DNA of 24,488 bases from Pseudomonadota bacterium (GTDB taxonomy: Bacteria > Pseudomonadota > Alphaproteobacteria > Sphingomonadales > Sphingomonadaceae). The notes beneath the pieces are model-generated. The model had not been told where the DNA came from. It was given only the letters and a program-made list of their open reading frames with translations, and did not search any database. Positions within the stretch are counted from its first letter, which is position 1. Each line of letters starts with the position of its first letter. Of the stretch, positions 7,260 through 22,020 are shown one piece after another. The DNA lies in the NCBI GenBank assembly GCA_023424095.1, contig JAFAEG010000020.1, positions 1 through 24,488 on the forward strand, written 5' to 3'. Made by a program: the position numbers and the translations under genes.

Positions 7260-8630
7260 TCAGACGTCGTCCGGCAGCGCCCTGTCCTCGAACACCTTGC
7301 CCGAATCCGCGACCTTGTGAAGCTTCCACGCCAGCCAGGCGGAAATCACGCACATCGCCGCGGCGAAGATCAGCTGGGGTAAGGTGGCGACGCCCAGCAG
7401 CGACAGGCCGACGGAGATAAGCGAGCCGACCACCATCGCCAGCGCGTTGACGATGTTGTTCGCGGCGATCGTCCGCGATGCTTCGCCGCGCTTCACCGCG
7501 GTGGTCAGGAAGGCATAGAGCGGCACCACGAACATGCCGCCGCCGGCCGCGATGCCGAGCAGGAAGAGCAGCAGCAAAGGCGTGGCCGGCTGCGAGAGGA
7601 ATTCCCAGATCTGGTAGTAAGTGCCCTCGGGCGCGGGGGTCCAGCCGAGCGCGACCTGCTGGAAGCCGATGATGCAGGCGCCCATCAAGAGCACCGACGG
7701 GGCGGCCCATTTGGCCGAGACTTCGCCCTTCAGCATGCGGTTGATCAGTACCGCGCCGATCGACACGCCGATCGAGAAGACGCCGAGGAAGACGCTGGCC
7801 ACTTCCTTGTCGGAGGTGAGCACGTTCTTCACCAGCGGCGGAAAGAGGATGAACAGCACCGCGCCGATCGTCCAGAAGAAGGAAATGGCGATGATCGCCA
7901 TCACCAGGCGCGGCACGTGCAGGGTTGCGTTGACCAGCCGGATCGAGGAGCGAAGCACGTTCCAGTCGATCCGGTGGCCGCTCTCGAACGGCGGCGCGGC
8001 GGGAATCTTCAGGCTCATCCAATAGCCGACCAGAGCGATCGCCAGCACCGAAATGGCGGCGGCGGGGACGGAGATGATCCCCGACAGGATCGTGCCGGCG
8101 AGGATGGCGAGATAGGTGCCCGCCTCCATCAGGCCGGTGCCGGCGAGCACTTCGTCGCGCTTCAGATGCTGCGGCAGGATCGCATATTTGATCGGGCCGA
8201 AGAAAGTGGAGTGGACGCCCATCGCGAACAGAGCGAGCAGCATCAGCACGATCGGCATCCAGGTCGACCAGACGTCGTGTTGCCCGCCCTGGATCGCCCA
8301 AAGCGCGAGCATCAGCCCGGCGGCGCCGACGACCATGATGCCGATCTCGCAAATCTTCACGATCCGGATGATCCGCGCCTTGTCATAGGCGTCGGCCAGC
8401 TGGCCGGAGAGCGCCGAAAGGGTGACGAAGGGGATGGTGAAGATGCCCGTTGCCAGCGCGCTGAACCACGTCTCCGCATGTTCGTTGCTCATCACCTGAT
8501 AGACGACGAACAGCACCATCGCGTTCTTGTAGAGATTATCGTTGAACGCGTTCAGGAACTGGGTCGCGAAGACCGGTCCGAAACGCTTCTTCTTAACCAG
8601 GTGCAGACCGAGTTGCCGGCTGAAACTCAT
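7260..8630 (-). CDS. MFS transporter of the LplT/Aas type
   Basis: The 456-residue protein has about 12 hydrophobic segments. Near its N-terminus is FATQFLNAFNDNLYKNAMV, which matches the signature of lysophospholipid flippases (LplT) and of the MFS domain in fused Aas proteins. LplT moves lysophospholipids into the inner leaflet so that an acyltransferase/acyl-ACP synthetase can reacylate them. FFGPIKYAILPQHL is another segment typical of that family. The start is the ATG at 8628-8630; a frame extension to 8726 is rejected because it adds a Cys/Arg-rich run with no membrane character. In many relatives the acyltransferase and AMP-ligase domains are fused or adjacent; here neither is seen, so substrate identity is inference. 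The gene heads a two-gene minus-strand unit. pgsA, another phospholipid gene, lies divergently on its other side. Confidence 0.85.
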   Translation of the reverse strand: MSFSRQLGLHLVKKKRFGPVFATQFLNAFNDNLYKNAMVLFVVYQVMSNEHAETWFSALATGIFTIPFVTLSALSGQLADAYDKARIIRIVKICEIGIMVVGAAGLMLALWAIQGGQHDVWSTWMPIVLMLLALFAMGVHSTFFGPIKYAILPQHLKRDEVLAGTGLMEAGTYLAILAGTILSGIISVPAAAISVLAIALVGYWMSLKIPAAPPFESGHRIDWNVLRSSIRLVNATLHVPRLVMAIIAISFFWTIGAVLFILFPPLVKNVLTSDKEVASVFLGVFSIGVSIGAVLINRMLKGEVSAKWAAPSVLLMGACIIGFQQVALGWTPAPEGTYYQIWEFLSQPATPLLLLFLLGIAAGGGMFVVPLYAFLTTAVKRGEASRTIAANNIVNALAMVVGSLISVGLSLLGVATLPQLIFAAAMCVISAWLAWKLHKVADSGKVFEDRALPDDV

Positions 8631-8818
8631 GATCGGGTAAACGCCACAAATGCAAAAGCGACGCGCGCGGAGGGAATGGGCATTGCAACCTTTCGAGCCA
8701 TCCGGCGGACGGGGAGGCATAGCCAAAGCGGGGGCGCAGGCACAAGGCTTTGGGTGGTGATTGGATGGGACACTGGTGCCCCGTCATTCCTCGACACCGT
8801 CATCCCTCCGACACCCTC

Positions 8819-8838
8819 ATTCCAGCGAAAGCTGGAAT
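8819..8838. repeat. Palindromic intergenic repeat, copy 2
   Basis: attccagc at 8819-8826 and gctggaat at 8831-8838 form a perfect 8-bp stem with a GAAA tetraloop. It is the reverse orientation of the copy at the left edge of the window, judging by its loop sequence and flanks. Confidence 0.8.
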
Positions 8839-8866
8839 CTCATTCGTTCTTTGAGGTGCCGGGGGT

Positions 8867-8900
8867 AAGAAGCGGGATTCCAGCGTTCGCTGGAATGACG
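8867..8900. repeat. Palindromic intergenic repeat, copy 3
   Basis: The stem attccagc (8877-8884) with gctggaat (8889-8896) encloses gttc and is followed by gacg. Thirty-one of 34 bases equal those at 2-35, including the leading aagaag. Copies 2 and 3 are 38 bases apart in opposite orientation, a paired arrangement like that of REP/BIME elements. Confidence 0.8.
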
Positions 8901-8947
8901 AAGACGGGGAGGGTGCGAATCCGTGCTTCGCTCGTTAGGGTGGGGCA

Positions 8948-9496
8948 GTGCTGACCTTGCCCAACCTCCTCACCCTCTCGCGCATCCTCGCGGTGCCGTT
9001 CCTCGTGGCCTTGCTCTGGGTCCCGGACCCGTACCTCTACGCCTTCGCCTTCGGGCTCTATGCGCTGATCGGCATCACCGATTATTTCGACGGCTGGCTG
9101 GCGCGGCGGATGAACAGCGCGTCCAAGCTCGGCGCCTTCCTCGACCCGATCGCGGACAAGATCATGGTCGCGGCGGTGTTGCTGATGCTTTGCGCGGTGC
9201 AGGTCATCGCCGGCTGGCATGTGATCGCGGCGCTGGTGATCCTGCTGCGCGAGATCATGGTTTCCGGCTTGCGCGAATATCTCGCCGGCAGCCAGGTGAG
9301 TGTGCCCGTCAGCCGCCTCGCCAAATGGAAGACGACCTTCCAGATGATCGCATTGGGGGCGCTGATCCTCGCCGTCGCGACGCCGTTCTGGCCGTGGATG
9401 ATGACGGTCGGCCTGGTCAGCCTCTGGATCGCCGCACCGCTGACCGTGCTGACCGGCTGGGACTATCTGCGCGTCGGGCTCAGGCACATGCGCTGA
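8948..9496 (+). CDS. pgsA: CDP-diacylglycerol-glycerol-3-phosphate 3-phosphatidyltransferase
   Basis: PgsA transfers the phosphatidyl group of CDP-diacylglycerol to glycerol-3-phosphate, the committed step to phosphatidylglycerol and cardiolipin, in the inner membrane. The 182-residue protein has the complete CDP-alcohol phosphotransferase signature D-x2-DG-x2-AR-x8-G-x3-D-x3-D at residues 45-70 (D45, D48-G49, A52-R53, G62, D66, D70). It has several hydrophobic helices and starts with the typical LPNLLTLSRI. The start is a GTG at 8948, with GGGTGGGG just ahead; no ATG nearby fits as well. A perfect 8-bp hairpin follows the stop codon. The gene lies immediately upstream of rpoB, which is not the usual position for either. 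Confidence 0.95.
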   Translation: MLTLPNLLTLSRILAVPFLVALLWVPDPYLYAFAFGLYALIGITDYFDGWLARRMNSASKLGAFLDPIADKIMVAAVLLMLCAVQVIAGWHVIAALVILLREIMVSGLREYLAGSQVSVPVSRLAKWKTTFQMIALGALILAVATPFWPWMMTVGLVSLWIAAPLTVLTGWDYLRVGLRHMR

Positions 9497-9510
9497 GGTC
9501 GCGCTTGACA

Positions 9511-9536
9511 GGGCGGAAAATCCGCTTCCGCCCTTT
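9511..9536 (+). terminator. Hairpin after pgsA, possible terminator overlapping the rpoB promoter
   Basis: gggcggaa at 9511-9518 pairs perfectly with ttccgccc at 9526-9533 around a 7-base loop, followed by a short TTT. It begins 14 bases after the pgsA stop. The hairpin is flanked on both sides by TTGACA (9505-9510 and 9535-9540), so its 3' end abuts the -35 of the rpoB promoter. It could equally be an operator. Confidence 0.55.
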
Positions 9537-9563
9537 GACAAGTCTCCTATCGGGACCTATATC
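9535..9563 (+). promoter_or_regulatory. Sigma-70-type promoter of rpoBC
   Basis: A perfect TTGACA -35 (9535-9540) is followed after 17 bases by TATATC (9558-9563). Spacing and hexamers are close to consensus, predicting a start near 9570 and a leader of about 170 bases before rpoB. The other TTGACA at 9505 has no -10 at the right spacing. Confidence 0.7.
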
Positions 9564-9592
9564 GCCGCCATCACCCCATAAGCCGGAACAGG

Positions 9593-9649
9593 ATGTGCCT
9601 TCGCGCAGCGCATTCCACGCATAGGCCTATGGGGTTTCAGGCCGCTTGA
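9593..9649 (+). CDS. Possible 18-residue leader peptide ahead of rpoB
   Basis: A short frame opens with ATG at 9593, encodes 18 residues beginning MCLRAAHS, and ends at TGA 9647-9649. It lies wholly inside the predicted rpoB leader, about 20 bases after the expected transcript start. GGAA lies four bases before the ATG, a marginal ribosome binding site. The stop codon falls one base before a terminator-like hairpin, an arrangement seen in translational attenuation. A frame this short can easily occur by chance, so it is listed as a candidate only. Confidence 0.2.
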   Translation: MCLRAAHSTHRPMGFQAA

Positions 9650-9650
9650 A

Positions 9651-9697
9651 GCTGCGAATTCCACGTCCAGATTGCTGGCAGGAATCCGCGGCTTTTT
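9651..9697 (+). terminator. Terminator-like hairpin (possible attenuator) in the rpoB leader
   Basis: gctgcgaattcc (9651-9662) pairs with ggaatccgcggc (9681-9692): 11 of 12 positions pair, including one G-U. The loop has 18 bases, and TTTTT follows at 9693-9697. It sits between the predicted promoter and the rpoB start, so full termination here would block RNA polymerase synthesis. Partial termination or antitermination is therefore more likely than a simple stop. A smaller hairpin, ggcct (9624-9628) with aggcc (9639-9643), lies just upstream. Confidence 0.45.
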
Positions 9698-9739
9698 GTG
9701 TCTGATGTGCCCACGATTTTGAAGAGGCGAACAATCCAC

Positions 9740-13897
<4,158 letters not shown>

Positions 13898-13906
13898 GCG
13901 GAGTTA

Positions 13907-13934
13907 GAGCGCTGCCTCCTCGGAGGCGGCGCTC
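13907..13934 (+). other. Strong hairpin in the rpoB-rpoC spacer
   Basis: Bases 13907-13919 pair with 13922-13934 along 13 positions, one of them G-U; opening the last pair leaves a CTCG tetraloop. It begins nine bases after the rpoB stop and ends 45 bases before rpoC. The following cttcctt is a poor T-run, so a processing site, mRNA stabiliser or partial terminator is more likely than a full terminator. Confidence 0.75.
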
Positions 13935-13979
13935 CTTCCTTCGCCCAGAGAATTGACCCCCCAGAGGGACGAAAAACAG

Positions 13980-18281
<4,302 letters not shown>

Positions 18282-18309
18282 GCTCCAGGTTTCGGCCTGA
18301 CGAAAAGAG

Positions 18310-18346
18310 AACGCCTCGCCGGGATGACCGGCGGGGCGTTTTCTTT
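18310..18346. terminator. Bidirectional intrinsic terminator after rpoC
   Basis: A 13-bp stem (18310-18322 with 18328-18340, one G-U pair) closes a gatga loop and runs into tttcttt. On the other strand aaaaga precedes the stem, giving a T-rich tract for the merR transcript as well. The merR stop codon lies at 18345-18347, so both converging genes can end here. Confidence 0.92.
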
Positions 18347-18743
18347 ATGGCGCCGCTGTGGTGTCGAAGGCGCTGAGGATCGGGCAGGGGCCGGTGCGCC
18401 CGGCGGCGCAGCTTTGCGCGAGCTGGGCGAGCGCGGCGCGGGCCTGGCCGAGTTCGGCGATCTGGGCATCGATCAGCGCGATCCGCCGCGCGGCGAGGTC
18501 GCGCGCTCGTGCCCGGTCGTCGCTGGCGTGCAGGTCCAGCAATTCGGCGATTTCATTCAGCGTGAAGCCCGCGCTCTGTGCGGAGCGGATGAAGCGCAGC
18601 CGGCGCAGATCATTTTCGTCATAACGGCGGACGCCTTCGCCGGGGCCACGCGCGGGCTCGGCCAGCAGGCCGCGGCGCTGATAATAGCGCACTGTCTCAA
18701 TGCCGACGCCCCCGGCCGCGGCCAACTTTCCGATCGTCAACAT
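18345..18743 (-). CDS. MerR-family transcriptional regulator
   Basis: The 132-residue protein has an N-terminal winged helix (LTIGKLAAAGGVGIETVRYYQRRGLL, about 2-27) and a long dimerisation helix (about 78-108), the MerR layout. It closely follows the mercury regulator MerR over the DNA-binding half (YYQRRGLL, RRY, IRSAQSAGF, EIAELL). Of the three mercury ligands of Tn501 MerR, the two C-terminal ones have counterparts, C112 and C120, in SCAAGRTGPCPI. The position of C82 aligns with R77, so the usual three-coordinate mercury site is incomplete. The gene diverges from the glutaredoxin-MauE gene; its start codon lies six bases from the shared operator-promoter. It most likely represses its own transcription and twists that promoter into an active form. 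Inducer unknown: a metal, a thiol-reactive compound or redox stress are options. Confidence 0.9.
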   Translation of the reverse strand: MLTIGKLAAAGGVGIETVRYYQRRGLLAEPARGPGEGVRRYDENDLRRLRFIRSAQSAGFTLNEIAELLDLHASDDRARARDLAARRIALIDAQIAELGQARAALAQLAQSCAAGRTGPCPILSAFDTTAAP

Positions 18744-18748
18744 GGGCC

Positions 18749-18780
18749 TTGACTCCGTACCATGGTACGGACCCTATATC
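18749..18780 (+). promoter_or_regulatory. MerR-type operator-promoter driving the glutaredoxin-MauE gene
   Basis: TTGACT (18749-18754) and TATATC (18775-18780) are 20 bases apart, the long spacing used by MerR activators. The spacer begins with a perfect 16-bp palindrome CCGTACCATGGTACGG (18755-18770). Its half-sites CCGTAC-N4-GTACGG are the same as those of the classical mercury-resistance operator, and TTGACT is also shared. The divergent merR gene begins beside the -35. Confidence 0.88.
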
Positions 18781-18813
18781 GGCCGGGCATCATTGATCCG
18801 CAAGGAGCCGCCC

Positions 18814-19569
18814 ATGTCCGCCCGACCCACCGCCATTCTCTATCGCATGGTGATGCCCGACCATGTCTGTCCCTATGGGATCAAGGCCAAGGCCCTGCTC
18901 GAGCGCAAAGGCTATCAAGTCGAGGACCACCACCTGACGACACGCGCCGAAACGGATGCGTTCAAGGCCGCGCACGATGTGAAGACCACGCCGCAGACCT
19001 TCATCGACGGCAAGAGGATCGGCGGGCATGACGATCTGCGCCGCTTTTTCGGCCTGAAGGTGCGCGATCCGAAGGCGCTGACTTATACGCCGGTGATCGC
19101 TCTGTTCGCGATCACCGCCTTGATGGCGCTGGCGACGAGCCATGCGGCCTTCGGCTCGCCCTTCACCATTCGCGCCGCCGAATGGTTCGTCGCATTCTCG
19201 ATGGCGGTGCTGGCGCTGATGAAGCTGCGCGATGTCGACAGCTTCGCGACGATGTTCCTGAATTACGATCTGCTGGCGCGGCGCTGGCCGGCCTACGGCT
19301 ATGTCTATCCGTTCGCGGAAGGGCTGGCCGGCGTGCTGATGATCGCCGGGGTGCTGAACTGGCTGTCCATCCCGCTTGCCCTCTTTATCGGCACGATCGG
19401 CGCGGTGTCGGTGTTCAAGGCGGTCTATGTCGACAGACGCGAGCTGAAATGCGCCTGCGTTGGCGGCGACAGCAATGTGCCGCTTGGCTTCCTCTCGCTC
19501 ACCGAGAATCTGATGATGATCGCCATGGCGGTGTGGATGGCAGTTGGCGCGCGCGCGATGGCGATGTAG
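18814..19569 (+). CDS. Glutaredoxin-MauE membrane fusion protein
   Basis: The 251-residue protein joins a glutaredoxin-like domain (about 5-82) to a MauE-type membrane domain (about 90-251). The glutaredoxin part has the active-site CPYG (C19), a monothiol version, and the cis-proline segment TTPQTF (P60). The membrane part has four to five hydrophobic segments and CACVGG (C213, C215) before the last helix, a feature of MauE/DoxX redox-associated proteins. MauE is needed for disulfide formation in methylamine dehydrogenase, so a thiol-disulfide role across the inner membrane is a fair inference. AAGGAG lies seven bases before the ATG at 18814, about 30 bases from the predicted transcript start. 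The LOG gene follows at 44 bases, possibly in the same transcript. Confidence 0.87.
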   Translation: MSARPTAILYRMVMPDHVCPYGIKAKALLERKGYQVEDHHLTTRAETDAFKAAHDVKTTPQTFIDGKRIGGHDDLRRFFGLKVRDPKALTYTPVIALFAITALMALATSHAAFGSPFTIRAAEWFVAFSMAVLALMKLRDVDSFATMFLNYDLLARRWPAYGYVYPFAEGLAGVLMIAGVLNWLSIPLALFIGTIGAVSVFKAVYVDRRELKCACVGGDSNVPLGFLSLTENLMMIAMAVWMAVGARAMAM

Positions 19570-19613
19570 CGGATCGCTGCGTCCGGCCACCAAGGACGCT
19601 GGAGGATCACGCC

Positions 19614-20180
19614 ATGAAGCGTCTGGCCGTCTATTGCGGGTCGAACATGGGCAGCTCGCCCCATTTTGCCGAGCGCGCCCGTGTGCTGGGCGAGACGATG
19701 GCGGCGCGCGGCGTCGACCTGGTCTACGGCGGCGGCCATCGCGGACTGATGGGCGTGGTCGCCGACGCGGTGCTGGCCGGCGGCGGCAAGGCCTATGGCG
19801 TGATCCCGCGGGCGCTGGTCGATCTGGAGGTGGCCCATCGCGGCCTGACAGAGCTGCACGTCGTCGAGACCATGCACGAGCGCAAGGCGCTGATGACCGA
19901 ACTGACCGACGCTTTCGTCGCGATTCCCGGCGGCGTCGGCACGCTGGACGAATTGTTCGAAGCCTGGAGCTGGAACGCGCTTGGCTATCACGCCAAGCCC
20001 TTCGCATTGCTCAATGAAGAAGGCTTCTGGGATTCGATGCTCGCCTTCCTGGATACGACCGTGACGAGCGGCTTTGTTTCTCAGGGACGTCGAGATCAGT
20101 TGCTTGTTGCCACCAGTCCCGGCGAAGCGATCGACATATTGACGACTGCGGCAGGTCGCGAAGCAGGAATGGTTTGGTAG
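19614..20180 (+). CDS. LOG family (TIGR00730) nucleoside-5'-monophosphate phosphoribohydrolase
   Basis: The 188-residue Rossmann-fold protein carries the LOG signature: MHERKALM (87-94, with R90 and K91) and PGGVGTLDE (105-113). LOG proteins split N6-substituted adenosine monophosphates, or AMP, into free base and ribose 5-phosphate; in plants and some bacteria this activates cytokinins. In free-living bacteria the role may be nucleotide salvage. GGAGG at 19601-19605 supports the ATG at 19614. The frame continues upstream through the glutaredoxin-MauE gene in the wrong phase, which is not coding. It has no signal peptide and is cytosolic. It lies downstream of the MerR-regulated gene, so it may be co-expressed, but this is inference. 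Confidence 0.92.
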   Translation: MKRLAVYCGSNMGSSPHFAERARVLGETMAARGVDLVYGGGHRGLMGVVADAVLAGGGKAYGVIPRALVDLEVAHRGLTELHVVETMHERKALMTELTDAFVAIPGGVGTLDELFEAWSWNALGYHAKPFALLNEEGFWDSMLAFLDTTVTSGFVSQGRRDQLLVATSPGEAIDILTTAAGREAGMVW

Positions 20181-20192
20181 AGTTTGATTCGC

Positions 20193-20221
20193 TTGTGATC
20201 TTCTCCCGTTTTTTCTAGTTT
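20193..20221 (+). promoter_or_regulatory. Weak candidate promoter of the RTX gene
   Basis: TTGTGA (20193-20198) and TAGTTT (20216-20221) are separated by 17 bases in an AT-rich patch that stands out from the surrounding GC-rich DNA. Both hexamers are imperfect. Confidence 0.28.
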
Positions 20222-20230
20222 AGGCCATTG

Positions 20231-20270
20231 GCGGTGCGCCTTACTTGCGCTCCGCTTTCATGTGAGCGGA
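20231..20270 (+). other. Two overlapping hairpins in the RTX gene leader
   Basis: Hairpin 1 pairs gcggtgcgc (20231-20239) with gcgctccgc (20247-20255), with one central mismatch, followed by ttt. Hairpin 2 pairs tccgct (20251-20256) with agcgga (20265-20270). They share bases 20251-20255, so they cannot form together. Hairpin 1 may terminate the LOG transcript or act as an attenuator. Confidence 0.4.
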
Positions 20271-20288
20271 AAGGATTAGGGGGAGCAG

Positions 20289-22016
20289 ATGGCCGTCAAG
20301 TTCGGGATCCGCAATTTCAGCCGCAACGGCAACCAGGTGACCTTCACCCTGGTCGCGCTGAACGCCGACGGCTCGATCGACACGAGCTTCACCGGGAACT
20401 TCACCTGGGGCCTCAACGGCATGAGCGACCCCGGACTCGCGTCGTTCAGCATCGCCGATCAGGGCCAGCGGACCTACACCACGACCATTCTCGATCCCAA
20501 TGTGCGGACCGGGCTCGCCGCGAACTTTCCGGGTGGGCCGACCGGCGCGAACCTGTCCGTGTCGGGCCCGTCCGGCACGAATGTCTCGTTCGGCAATCAG
20601 GGCGATCATCTGCTGATCGGCGGCGCCGGCAATGACACGATCAACGGCAATAACGGCAATGACCTCTTCCTGCTTCAGCAGGGCGGCAACGAGACTGTTG
20701 GTGGCGGCGCCGGCGACGACGGCTTCTACTTTGGCGCGACCTACACCGTGGCCGACATTGTCAATGGTGGCGCGGGCAGCCGCGATCAGGTCGGCCTGCA
20801 GGGCAATTATGCCGCTGGCGTGACGCTCGGCTCGCTGCTGGGTGTCGAAATGGTCGTGCTTCTGCCGGGCAATGACGTCCGGTTTGGCGACACGGCCAAC
20901 AACAGCTACGATTATAACCTCGTTGCCGATGCCTCGACGGCGGTCAGCAGCAACCGGCTGACCATCCAGGCGAATACCTTGCGCGTCGGCGAGGATTTCA
21001 CCTTCGACGGTTCCGCGACTGGCATCGATTTCCTGATCTATGGCGGCTTCGGGACCGACAATCTGACCGGCGGCTCCGGTAATGACGGCTTCTTTTTCGG
21101 CCAGGGCCGGTTCGGCGCGAACGACGTGGTGAATGGCGGCGCCGGAAACATGGATCAGCTCGGCCTGCAAGGGAGCTACAACGGCGCCAATTCAATCACC
21201 TTCGGCGCCGGCCAACTGAGCGGAATCGAATTTATCGTACTCATGTCGGCCAGCGACAATCGCTTCGGTTCGGCCGGAGGGACGGTCGATTATCAGATCC
21301 TCACGCATGACGGCAACGTCGCGGCGGGCCAGCGGCTGGTGGTGTCGGCCAACACGCTGCAGGCAGGCGAGACGCTCGTCTTCGATGGGCGGGCGGAACT
21401 CGATGGGACATTCCAGATTTTCTCCGGCGCCAGCGGCGACGGACTGTTCGGCGGCCAGGGTGCCGACGAGATTTGGGGTGGCGGCGGCGACGATTATATA
21501 GTCGGCGACGGCGGTGCGGATCAGCTCTGGGGCGGCTCGGGCAACGACGATTTCGTCTATGTTGTCGCGAGCGACTCGACCGCCGCCAATCGCGACCACA
21601 TTCGCGATTTCGCCGCGGGCGACACGATCGATTTTTCCATTCTGGCACTCAATACCGGCGGCGGCGCCTTCACCTTTATCGGCGGTAACGGACAGACTGG
21701 CGCGCGGCAGGTGCAGGTCGTCCAGAATGGCGATCAGGCGACCGTGAACGTGTTTGTCGATGCGAACGCCACTCCCGATCTGGTCATCGACGTCACGCTG
21801 CTGGGAGGGCACATGCTCGGCGCCGGAGACTTTAACGGCGTCAATGCGATGCAGCAGCCGGCCGGTGGGTTTGAGAAAGTGTCGGGCGGTGCGCGCGGCA
21901 ATTTGTGGAATCTCGATGGACCCGGGGCCTTGCTCGACAGCCTGGCGGATCCGACCCTTGTCGACGGGCCCAATCCCCTTCATGCCGCCCCGCCAACCGG
22001 CGACCTGCTGCTCTAG
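20289..22016 (+). CDS. RTX-type calcium-binding protein, probably secreted by a type I system
   Basis: The 575-residue protein has several RTX-like nonapeptides rich in Gly, Asn and Asp: GGAGNDTINGNNGND (111-125), GGGGDDYIVGDGGADQLWGG (397-416) and GGSGNDDF (415-422). These bind calcium and fold outside the cell. The first 100 residues form a separate beta-rich domain. Residues of about 140-261 and 262-389 are two copies of one module. Residues 421-451 (DSTAANRDHIRDFAAGDTIDFS-like) resemble the serralysin C-terminal M10_C region; a further 125 residues follow, ending GDLLL. There is no N-terminal signal, so type I export via an uncleaved C-terminal signal is likely. No catalytic domain was seen. 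GGGGGAG precedes the ATG at 20289. No transporter genes are adjacent. It converges with the TonB-like gene, four bases from its stop. Confidence 0.85.
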   Translation: MAVKFGIRNFSRNGNQVTFTLVALNADGSIDTSFTGNFTWGLNGMSDPGLASFSIADQGQRTYTTTILDPNVRTGLAANFPGGPTGANLSVSGPSGTNVSFGNQGDHLLIGGAGNDTINGNNGNDLFLLQQGGNETVGGGAGDDGFYFGATYTVADIVNGGAGSRDQVGLQGNYAAGVTLGSLLGVEMVVLLPGNDVRFGDTANNSYDYNLVADASTAVSSNRLTIQANTLRVGEDFTFDGSATGIDFLIYGGFGTDNLTGGSGNDGFFFGQGRFGANDVVNGGAGNMDQLGLQGSYNGANSITFGAGQLSGIEFIVLMSASDNRFGSAGGTVDYQILTHDGNVAAGQRLVVSANTLQAGETLVFDGRAELDGTFQIFSGASGDGLFGGQGADEIWGGGGDDYIVGDGGADQLWGGSGNDDFVYVVASDSTAANRDHIRDFAAGDTIDFSILALNTGGGAFTFIGGNGQTGARQVQVVQNGDQATVNVFVDANATPDLVIDVTLLGGHMLGAGDFNGVNAMQQPAGGFEKVSGGARGNLWNLDGPGALLDSLADPTLVDGPNPLHAAPPTGDLLL

Positions 22017-22020
22017 TCGT

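Larger units (their letters stand above)
8631..8947. other. Intergenic region between the MFS gene and pgsA
   Basis: This 317-base gap has no supportable gene. The left half shows no clear promoter for the MFS gene. The segment from about 8780 to 8900 carries three spaced copies of a gtcat(t/c)cc-like word at about 17-base intervals, then two palindromic repeats (listed separately). pgsA starts 47 bases after the last palindrome. Confidence 0.7.

Noticed and set aside
7917..8954. A 345-codon plus-strand frame through the MFS gene and the following gap
   Set aside because: Its end is translated palindromic repeat (the familiar PAFAGMT peptide) and its beginning is antisense to the transporter.
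8840..9541. A minus-strand frame opposite pgsA
   Set aside because: pgsA has the complete catalytic signature on the plus strand; this frame is His/Asp/Arg-rich and ends in translated repeat.
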